A stretch of 58,194 nucleotides of DNA from contig NZ_KB903780.1 in NCBI RefSeq assembly GCF_000379845.1, forward strand, positions 1 to 58,194, read 5' to 3'. The notes under the pieces were generated by a model that was not told the origin of the DNA, ran no database searches, and saw only the letters and a program-made list of their open reading frames with translations. The first letter of the stretch is position 1. Every line of letters starts with the position of its first letter. The DNA comes from Moraxella boevrei DSM 14165. GTDB taxonomy: Bacteria; Pseudomonadota; Gammaproteobacteria; Pseudomonadales; Moraxellaceae. A program made the translations under genes and the position numbers. This document shows, one piece after another, positions 48,580-57,725 of the stretch.

Positions 48580-49608
48580 ATGAATACTATCTCCGACAAT
48601 TTATTTACCAAAATCGCCGAAATTTTGCACCGTTCACGCCAAAATCTGGTGCAGACGGTCAATAGCACAATGACGCACGCTTATTTTGAAATTGGGCGAA
48701 TGATTGTTGAAGATGAGCAAAACGGACAACTGCGAGCGGAATATGGCAAACAGCAGTTGGCAAAATTATCCACGCAATTAACCGCTGAATTTGGTAAGGG
48801 ATTTTCCGAACGCAATTTACAAAGAATGCGTCAGTTTTATTTGGTTTATAGCGAGCAACGAGCATTTATTGCAAGTAAAAACAATGAGTTACAAATTTCG
48901 CCAACAGTGTTGTCGCAATTTCAGCTAAGTTATTCGCATTATTTAAAACTCATGCGAATTGCCGACCCGTTAGAACGCCAATTTTATGAAATTGAAAGCA
49001 TTAAGCACAATTGGAGCTTGCGAGAGTTAGAACGTCAGTACGATACGGCGTTGTTTACACGCCTTAGTTTGAGTAAAAATAAAGACGATGTTTTAAAGCT
49101 GGCATTGACAGGGCAAGTGATTGAAAAACCACAAGATTTAATCAAAGACCCTTATATTTTGGAGTTTTTAGGTCTGCCAGAGCAAAATTTGTATTCTGAA
49201 AATGAGCTTGAAAACCAATTGATTGACAAGTTAGAGCAGTTTTTGTTGGAGCTTGGGGCGGGTTTTACGTTTGTTGGTCGCCAAGAACGGATTAGCTTTG
49301 ATGAACAGCATTTTTTTGTGGATTTGGTGTTTTATAATCGCTTGTTACGTTGTTTTGTGTTGATTGATTTAAAAATTGGCAAGTTAAAACATCAAGATAT
49401 CGGACAGATGCAAATGTACGTGAATTTTTATGACCGTCAGATGAAACTTGACGATGAAAATCCCACGATTGGCATTATTTTGTGCCAAGATAAAAATCAA
49501 TCAGTGGTGGAATTTACCTTGCCTGCTGACAATACGCAAATTTTTGCCAGTCGTTATCAGACGATTTTACCAAGTAAAGAGCAACTGTTGCAAGTTATTA
49601 GTGACTAA
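48580..49608 (+). CDS. DUF1016 / YhcG-type PD-(D/E)xK nuclease
   Basis: The 342-residue protein has the N-terminal DUF1016 helical domain (AYFEIGRMIVEDEQNGQLRA, FSERNLQRMRQFYLVY, LSYSHYLKLMRI) and the C-terminal nuclease domain (FLGLPEQNLYSENELE, then FVDLVFYNRLLRCFVLIDLKIG with the D...DLK-type core, and GQMQMYVNFYD). YhcG-type proteins are linked to restriction and other defence loci but lack an established role. It starts the accessory island between the FKBP genes and parE. ATG 48580 has only weak ribosome-binding sequence. Base composition is near the core, unlike the three genes behind it. Confidence 0.88.
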   Translation: MNTISDNLFTKIAEILHRSRQNLVQTVNSTMTHAYFEIGRMIVEDEQNGQLRAEYGKQQLAKLSTQLTAEFGKGFSERNLQRMRQFYLVYSEQRAFIASKNNELQISPTVLSQFQLSYSHYLKLMRIADPLERQFYEIESIKHNWSLRELERQYDTALFTRLSLSKNKDDVLKLALTGQVIEKPQDLIKDPYILEFLGLPEQNLYSENELENQLIDKLEQFLLELGAGFTFVGRQERISFDEQHFFVDLVFYNRLLRCFVLIDLKIGKLKHQDIGQMQMYVNFYDRQMKLDDENPTIGIILCQDKNQSVVEFTLPADNTQIFASRYQTILPSKEQLLQVISD

Positions 49609-49655
49609 GTTAATCAATTTTTTAAAAACCTAAACTTAATTTTAAGGAGTGGAAT

Positions 49656-50753
49656 ATGAAAAAAAACTCACAAAAAGACAAATACACTCTCGATAAAAAA
49701 CGAGAAATATTAGCTAGCAATATTCGTCAGCTAAAGGTTAGAAAGTTTCCATTTGACGATTTAAACAGCATTGCGAAAAAGGCGGGATTATCCTCATCTG
49801 TGGGTTCAGAAGCAGTTGCTCAGAAAATAGAAAAGCTAGAGGGTAAAGATGCTAGTAAAATAATTACTGGGATGTTTGAAAAGATTGAAAATTTGCTAGA
49901 ATATAATACCGCCTTAGCTTCAAAAAGAATCTATTTATACGAAGTTCCCATAGATGAGTTAAAAGAAATTAAAAATTTATTTGATACCCATAGCTTGTTC
50001 AATAGCAAATTTAAATTAGGTGATGAGAGTTTATTTGATTACTCACTGCCTAATAATAATGACCGATATTCTAGTAAAATTTATAAAGCTAGTGATACAT
50101 TATTTTTATACTATATAAAGGGTTTTCGATCTTATGTTGAAAAAGTACATTCTCCCTCTCTAATGGCTAAAGCTCAAAATATTGAGGATGATGGAGAAGT
50201 TATTGATGTTCTAAAGGTAGTTAAACACAATGTAACAATATTCGATTTTGTTGCAATAGATTTAAAAAATAATTGTCTCATTTATGGGCTAGACTTAGAT
50301 AATGGAAAGTTTATAAAAGCTGAACTAGATAAAGCTTACGGCAAAATTAGTGATATTTTTAAAAATAGTTTTTCTAAATTTAATTTAAAGCCAATTAATT
50401 TAAGACCCTGTATTGCAAAAATGGAAAAAGAATTGAATGGTAAAGTAACCAAACATGGTTTTGCAACAGATGATGGTTCATACTCTTATACAGGTGGTAG
50501 TTCAACTCAAAAATTAGATGCTAGGCAAGATAAATTTTATGATGAAGGTATCAAAAATGTTAGCCCTGATTATTTTGGGATTAGAAAAATATATTCTTTA
50601 GAGAATAAAGATAATCCAATAATAGCTATAGAAATGGGATATAGAGAATACAGATCTTCAGCAACTTCAGAAATCAGATATGCAATTTTATATAATTTAA
50701 CAAAATTTGAAAGCTTGCAATTTTGCATAGATAAAATTATTTCTTTTAAATGA
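49656..50753 (+). CDS. Unknown protein, first gene of an A+T-rich three-gene cassette
   Basis: The 365-residue protein has no signal peptide or membrane segment. AAGGAGTGGAAT precedes ATG 49656. The N-terminal 70 residues are Lys-rich and helical (KREILASNIRQLKVRKFPFDD, EAVAQKIEKLEGKDASK), and the rest appears alpha/beta with many aromatic residues (RIYLYEVPIDELKEI, TIFDFVAIDLKNNCLIYGLD, GDGSYSYTGGSS-like GSYSYTGGSST). I recognise no catalytic motif and no family. The gene is clearly A+T-rich: 17 G+C in the line 50041-50100. It starts 47 bases after the DUF1016 nuclease and is followed one base after its stop by the next gene, so it is part of a tight operon with a nuclease candidate. Confidence 0.72.
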   Translation: MKKNSQKDKYTLDKKREILASNIRQLKVRKFPFDDLNSIAKKAGLSSSVGSEAVAQKIEKLEGKDASKIITGMFEKIENLLEYNTALASKRIYLYEVPIDELKEIKNLFDTHSLFNSKFKLGDESLFDYSLPNNNDRYSSKIYKASDTLFLYYIKGFRSYVEKVHSPSLMAKAQNIEDDGEVIDVLKVVKHNVTIFDFVAIDLKNNCLIYGLDLDNGKFIKAELDKAYGKISDIFKNSFSKFNLKPINLRPCIAKMEKELNGKVTKHGFATDDGSYSYTGGSSTQKLDARQDKFYDEGIKNVSPDYFGIRKIYSLENKDNPIIAIEMGYREYRSSATSEIRYAILYNLTKFESLQFCIDKIISFK

Positions 50754-50754
50754 G

Positions 50755-51234
50755 ATGTTTAAAATGGAAGCTAATCTAATGAAAATAAAAAGTTTTTTTG
50801 AATTAAAAACTAAATATCTTATTGAAGGCAGAGAAGATGGATATTTATTAGAAGAATCCTGTTTTAATATTATAGAAAATATTGTAGAAAGAGAAAAACT
50901 TAATAAAGACAAGTTTTTTGATTTTTCTTCCCTATTTAATATTTCAAAATTAGATAGGGATAATGATAAACAAAAATCTATATTTATAAAAATAGTCTAT
51001 ATTCTTGTACATCCAAACGTCGATTTTTTGGAGCAGAAGTTTCATTATTTGAATGATGATAGTAATTGGTATGATTTGGATATTGAAATCATTTATGAAA
51101 GTTATAAAACAAATATCTATATAGACCCACGCAATGACAGAAAAGTTTCAAAAGTTGAATTTAATGAAATAGTTTTGCCATACTTTGTTCCTTCTGATTT
51201 ATTGATTAGTAAATTGGAGGAACTTAGTGAATAG
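50755..51234 (+). CDS. Unknown protein, second gene of the three-gene cassette
   Basis: The frame has 159 codons from ATG 50755, which lies one base after the first gene's TGA; ATGs at 50764 and 50779 are alternatives. The protein is acidic and aromatic (FFELKTKYLIEGREDGYLLE, YDLDIEIIYESYKTNIYIDP, IVLPYFVPSDLLISKLEELS) with no signal or membrane segment and no family I know. The last 8 bases overlap the nuclease gene and include its ribosome-binding site, so translation is probably coupled. Small middle components like this are often accessory or immunity factors in defence operons; that is speculation. Confidence 0.68.
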   Translation: MFKMEANLMKIKSFFELKTKYLIEGREDGYLLEESCFNIIENIVEREKLNKDKFFDFSSLFNISKLDRDNDKQKSIFIKIVYILVHPNVDFLEQKFHYLNDDSNWYDLDIEIIYESYKTNIYIDPRNDRKVSKVEFNEIVLPYFVPSDLLISKLEELSE

Positions 51235-51931
51235 TTTTAACGATTTCCCATATGCAGAAGATTTAGCGATAAGAAATATTGCCTCAAAACTTTCATACGA
51301 AGATTTCATTAGCCAGTTAAATGAAGATATTGACTTAATAGTTGCAGATATGATGGATGGCGTAGAAAATTTTATTGATAGGAACGAAAAAAATATTTCA
51401 TATCATATCTATACGAATTTGAAGTCTAAAAACTATTCTGCAGAATACGACAGCGATAAAAATGGTAATGCTGATATTTCAGTAAGTGCTGGCTCATATA
51501 GATGGTTAGCTGAAGCAAAAATTTTTGGAGGTAAGAATAACTATAATACTGATTATTTATACGGTGGATTTAAGCAATTAACGACTCGTTATAGTAAATG
51601 TCAAGGGAATGCAGATTGTGGTGCAATGTTTATTTATATTCATCCAAGAAGTGCAGATGATAGTGAAAAAAATGTGATGGATGCTTGGAATAGTTTTTTA
51701 GAAGGAAAGAAATTGGAGTTAAATCAGCTTTGTATTATTCCACACAGTGGAAAAGATAGAAGTTTATATACTCAACATATACATGGTACAAGTGGTTATC
51801 CGTATAAAGTTAGGCATATTCCACTATGTTTTTTTCATTTACCTGAGGATAAGAGCGGGGTAAATGCAAAGAAATATAATGAGACTAGAGAAAAATTCTT
51901 AAATTTCGATAGCAAAGAAGAACATTTTTAA
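51227..51931 (+). CDS. PD-(D/E)xK-type nuclease candidate, third gene of the three-gene cassette
   Basis: GTG 51227, six bases after a strong GGAGG and overlapping the previous stop, gives 234 residues. The sequence GNADISVSAGSYRWLAEAKIFG carries the D-(x)-ExK signature (Asp in ADISV, Glu and Lys in AEAK) and is followed by GFKQLTTRY, a Q-xxx-Y helix as in many PD-(D/E)xK enzymes. The C-terminal part (HGTSGYPYKVRHIPLCFFHL) is of unknown kind. I infer a DNA- or RNA-cleaving role from these motifs only. With two unknown partners it makes a compact restriction-like operon ending 33 bases before parE. Confidence 0.75.
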   Translation: MNSFNDFPYAEDLAIRNIASKLSYEDFISQLNEDIDLIVADMMDGVENFIDRNEKNISYHIYTNLKSKNYSAEYDSDKNGNADISVSAGSYRWLAEAKIFGGKNNYNTDYLYGGFKQLTTRYSKCQGNADCGAMFIYIHPRSADDSEKNVMDAWNSFLEGKKLELNQLCIIPHSGKDRSLYTQHIHGTSGYPYKVRHIPLCFFHLPEDKSGVNAKKYNETREKFLNFDSKEEHF

Positions 51932-51964
51932 ATCTGTTTTAAAAAATTATAGGTAGAATTAATA

Positions 51965-53854
51965 GTGAGTAAATACACCAGTCAAAGTTTAGAAGTATTA
52001 GAAGGTCTTGACCCTGTGCGTCGTCGTGCAGGTATGTACACCGACACGACCCGCCCAAACCACCTTGCCCAAGAAGTCATCGACAATTCGGTGGATGAGG
52101 CTTTAGCAGGATATGCCAAAAATATTACCATTATTTTGCACCCTGACAACTCCTTGTCGGTGGAAGATGACGGACGGGGCATGCCGACCGACATTCACCC
52201 AGAATTTAACCAGTCGGGCATTGAGATTATCCTAACCAAACTGCATGCAGGCGGAAAATTTTCCACCGACAACTACCAAGTCTCAGGCGGTCTGCACGGT
52301 GTGGGCATTAGTGTCGTGAATGCCTTGTCGCACCGTGTGGAGGTGACCGTGTGGCGGTCTGGCGAAGAATTTAGTATGAATTTTGTCGAGGGTGAACCTA
52401 CCGCACCCTTAGCAGTCAAGCCAAGTTCTAACAAAAAAAAACGTGGCACAAAAGTGCAATTTTGGGTCAATGAAAGCTATTTTGATACGCCAAAATTTAA
52501 CATCAAGCAATTAAAACACCACCTAAAAGCCAAGGCAGTGTTATCGGCAGGTTTAACCATTACTTTTATCAATGAAATTGATAATGAGACGGAGGTTTGG
52601 CAATTTGACAATGGCTTATCGCAATATTTAACTGAGCAAATTGGTGATAATGCCACCGTGCCAGAGTTACCTTATGTCTTTGATTATGAGGCCAAAAAAG
52701 GTGAGCGAGCAGGACTTAATTTTGCCCTAAACTGGAATGTGGACGACGGGGCAACCGTGCAAGAAAGCTATGTGAACCTAATCCCCACAATCCAAGGTGG
52801 CACGCACGTCAACGGATTACGTACAGGCATCACCGATGCGTTAAAAGAGTTTTGCGAACTGCACAATTTATTGCCAAGAAATGTCAAACTCACCGCCGAT
52901 GACGTGTGGGACGGCGTGAACTTTATTGTATCTTTAAAATTCTCCGAACCCCAATTTAGTGGACAAACCAAAGAACGCCTATCTAGCCGTGAAGCGGTGT
53001 CGGTCGTGCAATCATTTGCCAAAGACGGCTTTAGCCTGTGGCTTAACCAAAACACTGAAATTGCCAAACAAATCGCCGAACTTGCTATTACAAAAGCTGG
53101 CACACGCTTGAAATCTGCCAAAAAGGTCGAACGCAAAAAAATCACTCAAGGTCCTGCCTTGCCTGGTAAATTAGCCGACTGTCGTGCGACTTTGCGAGAT
53201 GGTGCAGAGTTGTTTTTGGTAGAAGGTGATTCGGCAGGCGGTAGTGCAAAACAAGCAAGAGACCGTCATTTTCAGGCGATTATGCCACTTCGTGGGAAGA
53301 TTTTAAACTCGTGGGAAGTCTCTAGCGATACCGTTTTAGCCAGTGAAGAAATTCACAACATTGCGATTGCCATTGGTGTTGACCCCAATTCTGATGATTT
53401 GTCCGAACTGCGTTACGACAAAATTTGTATTCTAGCGGACGCTGACTCGGACGGTTTGCACATTGCCACTTTGCTGTGTGCGTTATTTGTCAAACATTTT
53501 TCGGCAGTTGTGGAAGCGGGGCATTTGTTTGTCGCTATGCCACCGCTTTACCGCATTGACATTGGTAAAGAGGTGGCATACGCTCTTGATAATGACGAGC
53601 TTGAGCATATTTTGAAAAAATTGCCAAAAACCAAAAAAGCCCAAATCACTCGCTTTAAGGGGCTCGGTGAAATGAGTGCCGAACAACTCAGAGAAACCAC
53701 GATGAACCCTGATACTCGCAGACTTGTGCAGTTGGATTTAGACGACCATCACGCCACCGATGCGATCATGGATATGCTTTTGGCAAAAAAACGAGCAAGC
53801 GACCGTAAAATATGGCTTGAACAAAAAGGGGATTTGGCAGATTTATCAGTATGA
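51965..53854 (+). CDS. parE: DNA topoisomerase IV subunit B
   Basis: The 629-residue protein has GHKL ATPase motifs (EVIDNSVDEALAGY, VEDDGRGMPTDIHP, GGLHGVGISVVNALS), the TOPRIM acidic residues in LVEGDSAGGSAKQARDR and ILADADSDGLHIATLL, and the typical ALDNDELEHIL / RFKGLGEMSAEQLRETTM end. ParE rather than GyrB is shown by the 629-residue length and the absence of the long GyrB insert. It decatenates daughter chromosomes with ParC, which is not in the window. It starts at GTG 51965, with a weak AGGTAG, 33 bases after the cassette, so the cassette may affect its expression. Confidence 0.96.
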   Translation: MSKYTSQSLEVLEGLDPVRRRAGMYTDTTRPNHLAQEVIDNSVDEALAGYAKNITIILHPDNSLSVEDDGRGMPTDIHPEFNQSGIEIILTKLHAGGKFSTDNYQVSGGLHGVGISVVNALSHRVEVTVWRSGEEFSMNFVEGEPTAPLAVKPSSNKKKRGTKVQFWVNESYFDTPKFNIKQLKHHLKAKAVLSAGLTITFINEIDNETEVWQFDNGLSQYLTEQIGDNATVPELPYVFDYEAKKGERAGLNFALNWNVDDGATVQESYVNLIPTIQGGTHVNGLRTGITDALKEFCELHNLLPRNVKLTADDVWDGVNFIVSLKFSEPQFSGQTKERLSSREAVSVVQSFAKDGFSLWLNQNTEIAKQIAELAITKAGTRLKSAKKVERKKITQGPALPGKLADCRATLRDGAELFLVEGDSAGGSAKQARDRHFQAIMPLRGKILNSWEVSSDTVLASEEIHNIAIAIGVDPNSDDLSELRYDKICILADADSDGLHIATLLCALFVKHFSAVVEAGHLFVAMPPLYRIDIGKEVAYALDNDELEHILKKLPKTKKAQITRFKGLGEMSAEQLRETTMNPDTRRLVQLDLDDHHATDAIMDMLLAKKRASDRKIWLEQKGDLADLSV

Positions 53855-54085
53855 TAACAATTCCAAACATTATTTCAGCTGGTCAAACGGGTGTTGATAG
53901 GGGACATTTTTTGAGTTTAATTTTCTTTTGTTACTATTTTTGGTAAAGGGTTGAATGAACTGTTAAAAGTTTTTTTAAAAAAAACGTTAACAAAAACACA
54001 CACATTTAACAAATAATAAACTTACAAACCGTACCAATACCATGATAATACCGACATAAAATTGATAACAAGATTAGGTATTTTT

Positions 54086-54862
54086 ATGAAAATCAACGCC
54101 CAAACCGCCAAACACTTTGCCCTAGCCACTGCTATTATTGTCGGCTCTGCCAACTTAACAGGCTGTGGCTATAACGCCATGCAAGCCCAAGATGAGCAAA
54201 TCAACGCCTCATGGTCAGAAGTCGTTAACCAATACCAACGCCGTGCCGACTTAATCCCAAACCTTGTCAAAGTCGTTGCCCAATACGCCCAACACGAGCA
54301 AGCCACACTTACCCAAGTTACCCAAGCTCGTTCGGCAGCCACGTCTATTCAAGTCACCCCTGAGGTGTTAAACGACCCTGCCTCATTCCAACGTTTTCAA
54401 CAAGCCCAAGACCAACTCGGCGGTGCGTTATCTCGTTTAATGGCGGTGTCCGAGCGTTATCCAGACCTAAAAGCCGACCGTCAGTTCCAAGAACTGCAAG
54501 CCCAACTTGAAGGTACGGAAAATCGCATTACCGTGGCTCGTGGTCGCTATATCCAAGACGTGCAAACCTACAACACCACGGTTCGCCAATTCCCAACTAA
54601 CCTAACCGCAAAAGTGTTCGGTATGCACACACGTCCAAACTTCACTGTCGGTAATGAAGCCCAAATCTCTGTCGCACCGACTGTTGATTTTGGCAACAAT
54701 AACAATACCGCTAATGCAGGTGGACAACCTGTCCAAGCCAACCCAAATACTGCCAATGCAGGCGGGCAACCTGTGCAAAATGTTGTCACCCCAAATACGG
54801 CTAATACAGGGACAGCGACCGCCACCACGTCAGGTAATTCAGCAACGGCAACAGCTCAATAA
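54086..54862 (+). CDS. lemA: LemA-family lipoprotein with a repeat tail
   Basis: Start 54086 (an upstream TTG at 54062 is unlikely) gives 258 residues with a lipoprotein signal ending LTGC. The LemA domain (EQINASWSEVVNQYQRRADL, IPNLVKVVAQYAQHEQ, AQLEGTENRITVARGRY, YNTTVRQFPTNLTAKV) occupies residues about 40-185. A repeat tail follows: NTANAGGQPVQ occurs twice, then a Thr/Ala-rich end; the corresponding DNA repeats lie at about 54710-54780. LemA-TPM pairs are widespread and their function is unclear. The TPM gene follows 95 bases downstream. Confidence 0.92.
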   Translation: MKINAQTAKHFALATAIIVGSANLTGCGYNAMQAQDEQINASWSEVVNQYQRRADLIPNLVKVVAQYAQHEQATLTQVTQARSAATSIQVTPEVLNDPASFQRFQQAQDQLGGALSRLMAVSERYPDLKADRQFQELQAQLEGTENRITVARGRYIQDVQTYNTTVRQFPTNLTAKVFGMHTRPNFTVGNEAQISVAPTVDFGNNNNTANAGGQPVQANPNTANAGGQPVQNVVTPNTANTGTATATTSGNSATATAQ

Positions 54863-54956
54863 TTATTTTAATTGAGTTTTATTCTTAATAAATATTTTGA
54901 ATTAGTCGTTTAATTTGCAATCATTACGGTTTGGCTTTAAAAAGGTTCGTCATGTT

Positions 54957-56183
54957 ATGTTGGTAAAAACTACCCTTTCATCACCCACATTTGTAAAATC
55001 AGCATGGTTTGCCATGTTGACTGCCTTGTTTTTGTCAAATCCAAGCCTTGCCGAAACAGCGACCGCAACTGCCAATAGCAATCATGCCAATCAAGCCACG
55101 GCAACAGCGACTGCCACAAACAACGACAATATCTTGCAATCACACAGCGTGGCGGACATGGTGGCGTTGGGGCAAGTTGCCAAACAAAACGAAGCGGTGA
55201 ATGACGCGGTATTTGGTAATGAAGCCATTCAAGAAACCCTAAATCATGATGCCTTACCCTTGCCAACAGGCACGCAAAATCAAGCATCAAATCAAAGTTC
55301 AAGCCAAACTTCAGACAATCAAACGACCCAAACCATGCCTCGTCAATCCACTGAAAAAGGGGTGGAAGGGGTGGATAGCAAGGATTTGGCATTGCAAAGT
55401 GCAGTGATTGACCAAGCACGGGTTTTAACCGCCAGTGAAAAATCCGCCCTTGAACACAAAATCCGCCAAATTTATCAACGTGGCTTGGCACAGCCTGCGA
55501 TTGTGATTGTACCGACTACCAACGGTACAGATATTTTTAGCTATGCCATGCAAGTTGCCGAGCGTTGGCAGTTGGGTGGCAAGGACAGCGACAACGGACT
55601 GCTGATTGTGGTGGCGGTGAACGACCGTGATTTACAGATTTTAACAGGCTACGGCTTGGAAGGGGTCGTGCCTGATGCCATTGCCAAACGCATTATCCGT
55701 GAAGACATCACGCCGTACTTTAAACAAGGGGATTATGCAGGTGGGCTAAATGCTGGGTTAAATCGGATTGAAGAACGCCTAACCACCGATCCACAAATCC
55801 TTGCCCAAGCCGACGCCGAACAAGCCAAACAACAGCAAGTCAGTGGAGTATCGCCCATTCCCTTTGCGATTATGGCGTTGTTTGTGGGGTTTGTATTGAC
55901 AGGGATTTTTGGACGGTTTTTGGGGGCGAGCATTACCGCAGGTGGCGTGGTAATTGGCGGAACTTTATTTGGTTTTGGTTTTTTTACTAGTTTAATCATT
56001 GCCATATTGCTATTTGTGTTCTTGTTAATCCGCAATACAGGTGGTAGACGTGGCGGTGGCGTTGTGATTGTACCGACAGGGGGCTTTGGTGGCGGTGGTT
56101 TTGGCGGTGGCGGTTTTGGTGGCGGGGGCTACGGCGGAGGCGGTGGAGGCTTTGGCGGTGGTGGAGCAGGTGGGTCGTGGTAA
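54957..56183 (+). CDS. Secreted TPM-domain protein with Gly-rich C-terminus (YgcG-like)
   Basis: Start 54957 (AAAAAGG upstream) gives 408 residues with a signal peptide (MLTALFLSNPSLAETATA region). A low-complexity Thr/Ala/Asn/Gln stretch of about 100 residues precedes the TPM domain (DQARVLTASEKSALEHKIRQ, VIVPTTNGTDIFSYAM, DNGLLIVVAVNDRDLQI, LTGYGLEGVVPDAIAKRII). A transmembrane pair (FAIMALFVGFVLTGIFGRFL, and the next) and a tail of GGFGGGG repeats ending in GGSW follow, as in YgcG proteins. The genomic LemA-YgcG arrangement is typical. The usual third TPM gene is not here but at 3166-3723. Confidence 0.9.
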   Translation: MLVKTTLSSPTFVKSAWFAMLTALFLSNPSLAETATATANSNHANQATATATATNNDNILQSHSVADMVALGQVAKQNEAVNDAVFGNEAIQETLNHDALPLPTGTQNQASNQSSSQTSDNQTTQTMPRQSTEKGVEGVDSKDLALQSAVIDQARVLTASEKSALEHKIRQIYQRGLAQPAIVIVPTTNGTDIFSYAMQVAERWQLGGKDSDNGLLIVVAVNDRDLQILTGYGLEGVVPDAIAKRIIREDITPYFKQGDYAGGLNAGLNRIEERLTTDPQILAQADAEQAKQQQVSGVSPIPFAIMALFVGFVLTGIFGRFLGASITAGGVVIGGTLFGFGFFTSLIIAILLFVFLLIRNTGGRRGGGVVIVPTGGFGGGGFGGGGFGGGGYGGGGGGFGGGGAGGSW

Positions 56184-56390
56184 ATTTCTATAATGAATGA
56201 TAGCTTACAAAATTTAGAAATCAATCAATCACTTAACATAATCAAAGGCGATAATACCATTAAAAAATATATTTGGTAAATCGCCTTTGTTGTAATAAGC
56301 TAAAGATACAACAAAAATACTTAGAAAACTAAGCAAACTTGTTAAACCAACTTTTCTAACCATTTGTTTGGATTGAAAAATTTTTCTTTG

Positions 56391-56963
56391 TCAAGGCATA
56401 AAAAGCACATAACAAATTACCCCTGCCATCACCCCTGCCAACACATCATCAATCAAAATGCCAAAACCGCCATCAACATTTTTATCTACCCATTTAATCG
56501 GAAAAGGCTTGATAATATCAAAAAAGCGAAATAAAACAAAAGGTATGATAAATAATAAAACCACACTTGGGTGTAAATGGGCTAATCCTGCCTTATTGCC
56601 ACTTTGTGTACTTGCCAATAACCAAACGCTTGGCAATAATGCAATCCACATTCCTACCCATTCATCAAACACAATGTGCGGGTCATCGTGAACTTGCATT
56701 AAATCTGATGTCTTGCCACAAATAAAACTGCCAATCAAACAACCCAAAACGGTCATGGCAAAAAACCCCAAAAAGCCCAATAATAACATCGGTAATGCCA
56801 TCACAAGTCCACCCACCGTCCCCCAAGTGCCAGCCGCTTTTTTGGGTAAGCCAGAACCTAAGCCAATGCCAAGCCAATAAATACATCTTTCCCAAGTGGT
56901 AGCGGTTTTTGGGCAAGGGGGGCAGGGGTTGGATTTACGAATGTCGGGCTTGTGGTTGGTCAT
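56391..56963 (-). CDS. pgpA: Phosphatidylglycerophosphatase A
   Basis: The 190-residue membrane protein has the PgpA signature GLPKKAAGTWGTVGG near the N-terminus and VFDEWVGMWIALL, plus four hydrophobic segments and the ending FGILIDDVLAGVMAG. It dephosphorylates phosphatidylglycerophosphate to give phosphatidylglycerol. thiL, its usual neighbour, is absent. It starts two bases after the stop of an upstream methyltransferase gene on the same strand, suggesting translational coupling. The 207-base gap downstream to the TPM gene contains no gene. Confidence 0.93.
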   Translation of the reverse strand: MTNHKPDIRKSNPCPPCPKTATTWERCIYWLGIGLGSGLPKKAAGTWGTVGGLVMALPMLLLGFLGFFAMTVLGCLIGSFICGKTSDLMQVHDDPHIVFDEWVGMWIALLPSVWLLASTQSGNKAGLAHLHPSVVLLFIIPFVLFRFFDIIKPFPIKWVDKNVDGGFGILIDDVLAGVMAGVICYVLFMP

Positions 56964-56965
56964 AG

Positions 56966-57725
56966 TTATTTATCTTTTGTTGCAACAATACCAAATGCCA
57001 TATCTTGTAAAAATATGCCATTTTCACTATTTTTTAATTCATCGGCTAATTGTTCTGCCAAAGTATTGTGATTTAAAGCACTTAAAATTGGCGAATTGTC
57101 TTTTAATAAACCAAAACTTTCCATTCTTTCACGCATTACACCAATGAGCCACGCCAAATCTGAAATGGTGTCCGCTGTTTTAATCGTTGCTTCACAAAAA
57201 TGCTCTTTGATATCAAAACCTGTTTGTGTTAGCAGTTGATATAATTTTCTACCAATATGAATATCACCATTTTCTGCTAATACGGTTTTCCAAGCCAAAC
57301 CAATCGCTTGTTCATTTAATGGTAAATATTGTGGCAGTTCATCAAAAATTGCATCGGTTTCTTGCAAGGCAATCACACCGCCCGTGTTTAAAATGGCATA
57401 TAATTTTTGTAAAGTTTGCATTGGATTTGGCAAATACATGAACACTCTACGAGCTATAATTGCATCAAAATTTTTATTTAATGTTGCTAATTGATCAATA
57501 TCCATACACAAAAATTGTATGTTGGCAATATTGTGTTGCTGTTCCAATGGCTTTTTTGTTGATATCAATGCCAATAATATTGCATTGGTTGTTTAATATT
57601 GAATTTGCTAAAAAACTTAATTCGCCTGTACCACACCCAATATCCAAAATGGTCATATTGGGTTCTAGTGCAAGACCCAATAATCTTTGACTAAATTCAT
57701 TGCGTCTGGATTGTAGATTTGACAT
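56966..57725 (-). pseudogene. Class I SAM-dependent methyltransferase, single frameshift
   Basis: ATG 57725 opens MSNLQSRRNEFSQRLLGLAL with TILDIGCGTGELSFL (AdoMet loop) and IIGIDINKK (acidic loop). The frame then breaks: the continuation (HNIANIQFLCMDIDQL, ARRVFMYLPNP, TGGVIALQETDAIFD) is in the next frame to 56966. The break lies at a six-A run of the coding strand (six T at 57552-57557); removing one A restores a continuous protein of about 250 residues. It is a broken gene, a phase-variable one, or a sequencing error. Its substrate is unknown. pgpA follows directly. Confidence 0.82.

Noticed and set aside
54970-55491. Long open frame on the minus strand inside the TPM-domain gene (173 codons).
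   Set aside because: It lies wholly antisense to a well-supported gene with a signal peptide, TPM motifs and a Gly-rich tail; its product has no recognisable features.
56069-56180. Tandem repeat region resembling a CRISPR or satellite.
   Set aside because: It is the Gly-rich C-terminal coding repeat of the TPM protein, in frame and typical of YgcG proteins. No CRISPR array was seen anywhere in the window.
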